12,107 bases of DNA from Firmicutes bacterium UBA1702. GTDB taxonomy: Bacteria; Bacillota; Clostridia; Peptostreptococcales; Anaerovoracaceae. The notes below the pieces were generated by a model. The model was not told the DNA's origin. It saw only the letters and a list, made by a program, of their open reading frames with translations, and made no database searches. A program made the translations under genes and the position numbers. Position 1 is the first letter of the stretch. The number at the start of each line of letters is the position of its first letter. The DNA lies in contig DCJK01000027.1 of NCBI GenBank assembly GCA_002320005.1, positions 1 through 12,107 of the forward strand, read 5' to 3'. Positions 7,410-12,107 of the stretch are shown here, piece after piece.

Positions 7410-8999
7410 ATGTATACTGCCCTCTACAGAGCCTGTCGTCCGGAAACTTTTGACGAGATTCTCGGACAGGAGCATATTGTAAAAATTTTGAAAAATCAGG
7501 TAAAGGCAGATAGCGTAAGTCACGCCTATCTATTTTGTGGTACCAGAGGAACAGGCAAAACCACTACTGCAAGAATTCTGGCTAAAGCTGTCAACTGCCT
7601 TTCGGAGGGTGACAGGCCTTGCGGAGTGTGTGACCATTGCAGAGCTATTAAAGAAGGCAATTTTATTGACGTCATAGAGATAGATGCAGCCTCAAATAAC
7701 GGTGTAGAGAATATAAGGGAACTCCGGGAAAGCGTCAAGTATCCTCCTGCGGCAGGACGCAAGAAGGTTTATATAATAGATGAGGTTCATATGCTTTCCA
7801 CAGGAGCCTTCAATGCACTGCTTAAAACCCTGGAAGAACCTCCTGAGCATGTGATGTTCATACTTGCCACCACAGAGCCTCAGAAGCTCCCGGCGACTAT
7901 TCTGTCAAGATGTATGAGGCTTGACTTCCGGCGTGTATCACAAAATATCATTGCAGACAATATGACCGAAATATGCAGCAGCCGCGGTGTGGAACTCATG
8001 CCAGATGCGGCGAGACTTCTGGCCGGATGTGCCGATGGTTCGGTGCGCGACGGACTGAGCATTCTGGACCAGGTTCTTGCCGGAGGAGACAGGGTCATTG
8101 ACCGTGACAAGGTCCTGGAATATGTGGGAACCACGGGGGAGGAGTTCTTTATTGATCTTACAGAACTGGTATCCCTGAGAAAGTCTGCCGAAGCGCTGGT
8201 TCTTCTGGACAGAGTGCTTCAGGAAGGCAAAGATGTAAAGCAGATAATGAAAGACTGGGTAAGCCACTACAGAAGTCTTCTTATCACCAAATTCATAAAA
8301 AATCCGGCGGATATGCTGAACATGTCCGTTGAAAACATAAAAAGAATCGAAGAACAAAGCCGCAAAATCACCTTCGACGAAATAGATTTCGCAATAATGA
8401 GGCTTTCTACTACCATAAACAATGCAAGGTGGTCTACAAATCCGAGAGTTCTTCTGGAACTCGCCATTGTTGCCATATCAGAAGGACCAGACAGGAAAGA
8501 ACGGCCGGCGCCAAAGAAAAGCGCAGCACCTTCCGAATCACCGTCAGCCGGTTATCAGCCTGATACAGCATCGGAGCACAAACTTATTTCTCCCAAACCG
8601 GAAAAGAAAGAAGAAGGTGCATCGGATCTGACTCCGCAGGGTAACAAACTTCATCAGACCGATGGTGACCCGCAGTTTCAGGAGATCTGGGAAGATATAT
8701 TTCGTTCCGGACCTGGAAGCGCAGGAAGCTTCAATCTCATAAGGAGCGGCACAGAAGCAGTGCACATGGGCAGTGACAGTTTTACCATAACGGCCAATAG
8801 TGATTTCACTCGCAGATTTACCGAGCAGAAGAGACAGGAACTTGAAGCCATGGTTTCTCAAAGAGCAGGAAGGCAGCTGCGAATGATATGTGAGCTTAAA
8901 GGAAAGGAAACTGCGGACACATCAGGCGCTGAAGGAGATGCAGAGGAAATTGCCAAAGAAGCTGAAAAGCTCCTTGGCATAACAGTAGATATAGAATGA
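7410..8999 (+). CDS. dnaX: DNA polymerase III clamp-loader subunit tau/gamma
   Basis: DnaX is the AAA+ motor of the clamp loader that opens the beta sliding clamp and places it on primed DNA. The N-terminal ATPase shows Walker A GTRGTGKT (44-51), a zinc module with Cys63, Cys71, Cys74 and Cys77, Walker B IIDEVH (122-127), sensor 1 ATTEPQK and an SRC motif carrying the arginine finger. The collar domain follows to about residue 365. Residues ~370-425 form a Pro/Lys/Glu/Ser-rich linker. A C-terminal domain of about 80 residues follows (FQEIWEDIF onward), as in tau proteins of Firmicutes. It is 529 residues long and intact. AAGGAG (7396-7401) lies 8 nt before the ATG. Only 26 bp separate it from the SRP RNA, with no separate promoter visible in the gap, so it may depend on read-through. 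ybaB and recR follow directly. Confidence 0.96.
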   Translation: MYTALYRACRPETFDEILGQEHIVKILKNQVKADSVSHAYLFCGTRGTGKTTTARILAKAVNCLSEGDRPCGVCDHCRAIKEGNFIDVIEIDAASNNGVENIRELRESVKYPPAAGRKKVYIIDEVHMLSTGAFNALLKTLEEPPEHVMFILATTEPQKLPATILSRCMRLDFRRVSQNIIADNMTEICSSRGVELMPDAARLLAGCADGSVRDGLSILDQVLAGGDRVIDRDKVLEYVGTTGEEFFIDLTELVSLRKSAEALVLLDRVLQEGKDVKQIMKDWVSHYRSLLITKFIKNPADMLNMSVENIKRIEEQSRKITFDEIDFAIMRLSTTINNARWSTNPRVLLELAIVAISEGPDRKERPAPKKSAAPSESPSAGYQPDTASEHKLISPKPEKKEEGASDLTPQGNKLHQTDGDPQFQEIWEDIFRSGPGSAGSFNLIRSGTEAVHMGSDSFTITANSDFTRRFTEQKRQELEAMVSQRAGRQLRMICELKGKETADTSGAEGDAEEIAKEAEKLLGITVDIE

Positions 9000-9018
9000 T
9001 TTTTCAGGAGGAAATAAA

Positions 9019-9369
9019 ATGGGAAAAGGAATGAGAGCCGGAAAGAAACCGTCTTCAGGCGGAGGAGGCATGCAGAAACAGCTTCAGCAGATGCAGGCAA
9101 TGCAGAGAAAAATGGAAATGCTGCAGGCTGAAATAGAAGAAAAGGAAGTTACGACCACAGCAGGCGGCGGCGCTGTTACAGCCGTGGTAAACGGAAAAAA
9201 AGAAATTGTAAAGCTGGAACTGAAAGCTGAAGTTGTTGATCCTGATGATATCGAAATGCTGCAGGATCTGATTATTGTTGCCGTCAATGAAGGACTCAGA
9301 CAGATAGATGAGATATCCAGCACAGAGATGGGAAAACTCACAGGCGGACTGGGAATTCCCGGACTTTAG
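9019..9369 (+). CDS. ybaB: YbaB/EbfC family nucleoid-associated protein
   Basis: This is a small DNA-binding dimer that acts as a nucleoid-associated protein and is nearly always encoded between dnaX and recR. The 116 residues show a Gly/Lys-rich N terminus, a Gln/Met-rich helix (about 19-45, MQKQLQQMQAMQRKMEMLQA) forming the tweezer arm, then a beta section (TTTAGGGAVTAVVNGKKEIV) and the conserved acidic PDDIEMLQDLI stretch. The end GLGIPGL is typical of the family. AGGAGG (9006-9011) is 7 nt before the ATG. Only 19 bp separate it from dnaX and 9 bp from recR, so the three are one transcript. Confidence 0.94.
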   Translation: MGKGMRAGKKPSSGGGGMQKQLQQMQAMQRKMEMLQAEIEEKEVTTTAGGGAVTAVVNGKKEIVKLELKAEVVDPDDIEMLQDLIIVAVNEGLRQIDEISSTEMGKLTGGLGIPGL

Positions 9370-9378
9370 AGGACGACG

Positions 9379-9978
9379 ATGAAACAGTATCCAAGACCGC
9401 TGGCAAAGTTAATAGGTGAATTATCCAAGCTTCCGGGAATAGGTTACAAGACGGCCCAGAGACTTGCCTTTCATATTCTGTCCCTTGAGGATTCAGAGGC
9501 TGAGGCATTAGCTCAGTCCATAACAGATGCTAAAAGAGAAATGAAGTATTGCAGTATATGCGGAAATCTTACAGATACGGATCCGTGCATCATATGCAGT
9601 GATGGAAGCCGACGGCAGGATGTCATATGTGTAGTTGAAAGCCCCAGAGATGTGGCCGCTATGGAAAGAATAAGAGAGTTCAACGGGCTGTATCATGTCC
9701 TCCACGGAGTGATATCGCCTATGGAAGGAATAGGGCCGGAGGATATCAACCTCAAGTCGCTGATTACAAGACTTCAGAACAATGATGTCAGAGAACTCAT
9801 AATTGCCACAAATCCCAATATCGAGGGTGAGGCCACAGCCATGTACATAGCAAGGCTTATCAAGCCTGCCGGAATCAAGGTGACAAGGATTGCCCACGGT
9901 CTGCCTGTAGGAGGGGATCTGGAATACGCAGATGAAGTAACACTTCTCAAGGCCATGGAGGGCCGCAGGGAATTATAA
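9379..9978 (+). CDS. recR: Recombination mediator protein RecR
   Basis: RecR works with RecO (and RecF) to load RecA onto SSB-coated single-stranded gaps and forms a ring-shaped tetramer around DNA. The 199 residues are the normal length. An N-terminal helix-hairpin-helix (LPGIGYKTAQRLAFHIL, about 18-34) is followed by a four-cysteine zinc finger (Cys58, Cys61, Cys70, Cys73). The Toprim domain begins at ICVVESPRDV with Glu87 and continues through ATNPNIEGEATAMYI. The Walker-B-like end of the domain is THE..GLPVGGDLEYAD-like (RIAHGLPVGGDLEYADE). GAGGA lies just before the start, 9 bp after ybaB. It is the last gene of the dnaX unit and is followed at once by a strong terminator. Confidence 0.97.
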   Translation: MKQYPRPLAKLIGELSKLPGIGYKTAQRLAFHILSLEDSEAEALAQSITDAKREMKYCSICGNLTDTDPCIICSDGSRRQDVICVVESPRDVAAMERIREFNGLYHVLHGVISPMEGIGPEDINLKSLITRLQNNDVRELIIATNPNIEGEATAMYIARLIKPAGIKVTRIAHGLPVGGDLEYADEVTLLKAMEGRREL

Positions 9979-9983
9979 AAAAC

Positions 9984-10020
9984 ATCTCTCTGAGGCTGTG
10001 CTCAGAGAGATAATTTTTTT
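9984..10020. terminator. Bidirectional intrinsic terminator of recR and the yaaL-like gene
   Basis: ATCTCTCTGAG (9984-9994) pairs perfectly with CTCAGAGAGAT (10001-10011) around a 6-nt loop, followed on the plus strand by a run of seven T (10014-10020). On the minus strand the same hairpin is followed by GTTTTTTAT (the complement of 9975-9983), so it also ends transcription from the right. The stop codon of the minus-strand gene lies within the stem. Confidence 0.9.
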
Positions 10021-10301
10021 TCTTTTGCAAGCTGCAGAAGGTAAGAATATCTGGCCCGGGCTGCCAGAAGATTATATGAAGCATAATCTATGGCTTTCTC
10101 ATCTGTAAGTTCATTGAAGGTGAGCACAGCCATTTCCAGTTCGGATTTGGCATTGTCAATAGACCTGTATAGTTGGTCATCCTGGGAGAATCCGGTGTTT
10201 TCTGAAGCGCCGGCCTTAAGAGCGCCGGTGCCGCGGATTTTATCCAGAACAAAGGGGTGTCCCTTTAAAATTTTTTCCTTAATTGAGACGGACAAATTCA
10301 T
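10002..10301 (-). CDS. yaaL: DUF2508 / YaaL-family protein
   Basis: This is a 99-residue soluble helical protein of unknown function. The C-terminal half shows the DUF2508 pattern: an acidic helix (AKSELEMAVLTFNELTDE), then AIDYASYNLLAARARYSYLL and a Lys-rich tail. In B. subtilis and many Firmicutes the homologue lies colinear between recR and bofA. Here it is in the same slot but on the opposite strand. AAAGG (10306-10310) suits the ATG at 10301 (4 nt spacing) better than the GTG one codon upstream at 10304. The N-terminal ~45 residues are less recognisable. The last codons run into the shared terminator hairpin. The family assignment rests on motif and position. Confidence 0.75.
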   Translation of the reverse strand: MNLSVSIKEKILKGHPFVLDKIRGTGALKAGASENTGFSQDDQLYRSIDNAKSELEMAVLTFNELTDEKAIDYASYNLLAARARYSYLLQLAKEKKLSL

Positions 10302-10310
10302 CACACCTTT

Positions 10311-10360
10311 CCGGTTATTTAATTCTATTTTATTCCATAATCACATATTTTATACAAAAG
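10311..10360. promoter_or_regulatory. AT-rich divergent promoter region for yaaL and bofA
   Basis: The ~70 bp between the two divergent genes is very AT-rich and must hold promoters in both directions. Plus-strand -10-like hexamers are CATAAT (10336-10341) and TATACA (10351-10356). Minus-strand ones include a TAAAAT. No -35 matches consensus well, so no single promoter is assigned. Confidence 0.3.
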
Positions 10361-10373
10361 CGGAGGGATAGAA

Positions 10374-10637
10374 ATGGGTTTAGATTTAAGTGTGTTCCTG
10401 ACGTATGCAGGAGCGATAATATTACTGTTTATATTCGGCAAATTGTTCCTGTGGCCGCTGAAAATTATTCTCAAGCTGGCCGTCAACAGCCTCATCGGAG
10501 GAGCAGCCATTCTTCTTATAAATATTATAGGAGCAGAAATAGGAATAATAATACCTCTAAACATGCTCAATGCCCTTATTGTGGGAGTCCTGGGACTGCC
10601 GGGAGCAATATTGCTGATTGTGCTTACTATATTATAG
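10374..10637 (+). CDS. bofA: BofA-family integral membrane protein
   Basis: In B. subtilis BofA holds the SpoIVFB protease inactive in the outer forespore membrane and so delays pro-sigma-K processing. Homologues also occur where that pathway is uncertain. The 87-residue protein is almost wholly hydrophobic, with segments at about 8-26, 29-52 and 66-86. The family core is visible: KIILKLAVNSLIGGAAILLI, then IPLNMLNALIVGVLGLPG at the C-terminal side. GGAGGG (10362-10367) is 6 nt before the ATG. Its place downstream of recR and a yaaL-like gene is the usual one. The potassium channel gene follows 27 bp later on the same strand, so they are probably co-transcribed. Confidence 0.88.
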   Translation: MGLDLSVFLTYAGAIILLFIFGKLFLWPLKIILKLAVNSLIGGAAILLINIIGAEIGIIIPLNMLNALIVGVLGLPGAILLIVLTIL

Positions 10638-10664
10638 ATAAAACCTCTGAGAGGTGCAGTAATT

Positions 10665-11507
10665 ATGAACAGAAGAAGAATTTTTACAATAATACAGGTG
10701 GGGAATCTTTCGGACATGCCCAGCAGAGCCTATGATTTTTCACTGGTTATAGCTGTTGCCTTGAATATCTTTATCGCAATTTTCGACACTTTCCCACAGG
10801 CGGATCCATACGAGAGAATAATATGGTGGGTGGAATGTATCACTGTCGTATTTTTTGCCGTGGACTACATTCTGCGCATATATACAGCAGATTTCCTTTA
10901 CGAAGATATAAGTCCCGGTAAAGCCAGAATACGGTTTATTTTTTCCTGGGCAGGACTGGTGGATCTGCTGTCATGTGTACCTTTCCTGGTGGCCTCCGGC
11001 GGAGGAGCCCTGAGAATGTTCAGAATTATCAGGATACTCCGTGTCTTCAGGATTCATCATTACGCGGATCCTTTGAGAGTCATAGGCGATGTGCTAAAAA
11101 AGAAAAAAGGTCAGCTTCTTTCATCGATTTTTATCGTTTTCATATTGATGGTTGCATCATCACTTATGATGTACAACCTGGAGCATGAAGCTCAGCCTGA
11201 AGCTTTTGCCAATGCATTTTCGGGATTCTGGTGGGCTGCCAATACTCTTCTTACGGTAGGATATGGTGATATTGTACCGGTGACTATGGCAGGTAAGATA
11301 TGCGGTACGCTGCTTACTTTCCTTGGAGTGGGAATAGTGGCCATTCCTACAGGTATTCTTTCGGCGGGCTTTATGGAGCAGGTATCCATAGTAAGAGAGA
11401 AAGCACTTGTGGAAGGCGTTATAAGAGACACTGCTTTTTCGGAAAAGGAAAGTGAAGAAAAAGAAGATTACAGCTACTGTCCGTATTGCGGCAGAAAACT
11501 CCATTAG
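10665..11507 (+). CDS. Voltage-gated potassium channel (six-TM, Kv/KvAP-like)
   Basis: This is a tetrameric K+ channel subunit of 280 residues in the cell membrane. S1 is about 24-43, S2 52-73 (Glu57, Asp67), S3 91-110 (Asp100), S4 115-131 with five arginines every third residue (Arg117, 120, 123, 126, 129), S5 150-172, pore helix plus filter TVGYGD (197-202), and S6 209-236 with the GVGIVAIPTG hinge region. The positively charged S4 supports true voltage sensing. The short cytoplasmic tail is acidic (EKESEEKED) and ends in CPYCG (Cys272, Cys275), half of a zinc-ribbon, with no second Cys pair. No RCK domain is present. GAGAGGTG (10649-10656) lies 8 nt before the ATG. It sits 27 bp after bofA. 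Gating and cellular role are not deducible from sequence. Confidence 0.93.
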   Translation: MNRRRIFTIIQVGNLSDMPSRAYDFSLVIAVALNIFIAIFDTFPQADPYERIIWWVECITVVFFAVDYILRIYTADFLYEDISPGKARIRFIFSWAGLVDLLSCVPFLVASGGGALRMFRIIRILRVFRIHHYADPLRVIGDVLKKKKGQLLSSIFIVFILMVASSLMMYNLEHEAQPEAFANAFSGFWWAANTLLTVGYGDIVPVTMAGKICGTLLTFLGVGIVAIPTGILSAGFMEQVSIVREKALVEGVIRDTAFSEKESEEKEDYSYCPYCGRKLH

Positions 11508-11570
11508 ACATGAGATCTGAGCACCCTGCGCTGCTCATGAACTGAAAAACACCAAGAATAAGGCACGAGA

Positions 11571-11611
11571 AAAAAGTCAGTTTGTAAAGGCAAACTGACT
11601 TTTTGCTTTTT
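11571..11611. terminator. Perfect 14-bp hairpin terminator
   Basis: AAAAAGTCAGTTTG (11571-11584) pairs exactly with CAAACTGACTTTTT (11591-11604) around a 6-nt loop (TAAAGG), followed by GCTTTTTTC. The A-tract on the left and T-tract on the right make it active in both directions. It ends the bofA-channel transcript and separates it from the tnpV side. Between the channel stop (11507) and this hairpin only a weak 6-bp stem (11518-11537) is seen. Confidence 0.9.
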
Positions 11612-11765
11612 TCACTATTCTCCAAAATCAATATGGGAGAAATTCATGTCACGCTGACGGAAATATGGAATCAATCCACGCTGCAGAAATCTGCTGCCTG
11701 TCCCAATGATGTAGGACGGATTTTGCGGACATTCAAAATAAAAAAGAATGTGGAGGTAACAGACA
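11612..11765. other. Leader upstream of tnpV, probable edge of a mobile element
   Basis: This is a non-coding or unrecognised stretch between the terminator and tnpV. It contains a 50-codon open frame (ATG 11633 to stop 11785) that overlaps tnpV by 20 nt but lacks a ribosome site and any recognisable similarity. No well-matched promoter or terminal repeat was identified by eye. The boundary between host chromosome and mobile DNA is presumably here or slightly to the left (11508-11640), by inference from the neighbours. Confidence 0.35.
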
Positions 11766-12107
11766 ATGGCAAAGACAATTTTTGAGGAAATGGGCGGCAA
11801 ATACGAAAGGCAAGGCGATTATTTAATACCGTGCTTAACTGTACCCGCCGAAGAAGAACAGCCGATAGGCATCTGGGGACAGCGGCATTTGGATTATCTG
11901 AAGCATCACTGCAAAGTTACATACACCAATCTTCTTACAAGCGGCAGACTTAACGCTTACCTTGCCGACATTGACAGACAGGCACAGGAACGCTTTGAAA
12001 GGCTCATAGAGGGTATGAAACAGGCACAGGGCATAACGGAACAGCTAAAGGCAGAAAACGCCTTAGAATGGACAGGATGCCTCAATAACATAAGGGCTTG
12101 TGCGAGG
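11766..12107 (+). CDS. tnpV: TnpV-like transposon-encoded protein, truncated by window end
   Basis: The 114 codons present begin MAKTIFEEMGGKYERQGDYL and continue with PIGIWGQRHLDYLK, LLTSGRLNAYLADIDRQA and ITEQLKAEN. This is the pattern of TnpV proteins carried by Tn4451/Tn4453-type elements and by many integrative elements of Clostridia. The family is about 120-125 residues, so only the last few residues are cut off by the window. TnpV is a small, probably DNA-binding accessory protein. In Tn4451 the large serine recombinase TnpX does the excision, and a role for TnpV is not established. GGAGG (11752-11756) is 9 nt before the ATG. The gene marks mobile DNA at the right edge. Any recombinase or cargo would lie beyond it. 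Confidence 0.85.
   Translation, partial: MAKTIFEEMGGKYERQGDYLIPCLTVPAEEEQPIGIWGQRHLDYLKHHCKVTYTNLLTSGRLNAYLADIDRQAQERFERLIEGMKQAQGITEQLKAENALEWTGCLNNIRACAR

Noticed and set aside
7410..8999. Programmed frameshift in dnaX to make a short gamma form
   Set aside because: No A AAA AAG-type slippery site followed by a stem-loop was found by eye; the gene reads as a full-length tau-like protein.
11518..11537. TGAGCA/TGCTCA stem-loop after the channel gene as a terminator
   Set aside because: Only 6 pairs with an 8-nt loop and no T-tract; the hairpin at 11571-11604 is far stronger.
11633..11785. 50-codon open frame overlapping the start of tnpV
   Set aside because: No ribosome binding site, no recognisable similarity, and it overlaps the well-supported tnpV start by 20 nt.
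1..12107. CRISPR array, tRNA, rRNA or insertion-sequence ends
   Set aside because: No regularly spaced repeats, tRNA-like folds, rRNA signatures or paired terminal repeats were seen on reading both strands.

Overview
The window looks like chromosomal DNA of an anaerobic Gram-positive bacterium of the Bacillota, class Clostridia. The grounds are the pcrA-ligA pair, an SRP RNA gene just upstream of dnaX-ybaB-recR, the yaaL/bofA neighbourhood, strong GGAGG-type ribosome binding sites, frequent AGA/AGG and ATA codons, and a propionate-type CoA-transferase next to an electron-transfer flavoprotein gene. An amino-acid- or lactate-fermenting lineage is plausible but is inference. No single species is recognisable.

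Left edge (1-1404): a minus-strand piece of etfB (electron transfer flavoprotein beta subunit) meets, head to head, a plus-strand propionate CoA-transferase gene that has lost about its first 113 codons. Both homologies stop at the 8-bp palindrome ACATATGT (104-111). This is either a real inversion with microhomology or a chimeric or misassembled junction. A stem-loop follows the CoA-transferase.

Accessory two-gene unit (1433-2971): on the minus strand, a small MerR-type regulator followed by an uncharacterised multi-spanning membrane protein with an acidic extracytoplasmic loop. The control region shared with pcrA holds a perfect 17-nt palindrome and candidate promoters for both directions.

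DNA maintenance block (2972-10020): pcrA and ligA are 12 bp apart. A near-consensus promoter starts 4 nt after the ligA stop and drives an SRP RNA. Then come dnaX, ybaB/ebfC and recR, closed by a strong terminator that works in both directions. These genes cover DNA unwinding, nick sealing, clamp loading, nucleoid binding and recombinational repair.

Right part (10002-12107): a DUF2508 (YaaL-type) gene sits between recR and bofA as in other Firmicutes, but on the opposite strand. BofA is followed by a voltage-gated potassium channel with a complete S4 and selectivity filter. Beyond a perfect 14-bp-stem terminator, a tnpV gene begins and runs off the window, so the window ends inside or next to a mobile element.

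Most of the window is ordinary core genome. I see no clear new multi-gene system. The points most worth a second look are the etfB/pct junction, the MerR-membrane protein unit, the divergent LigA active site, the flipped yaaL, the channel behind bofA and the tnpV edge.
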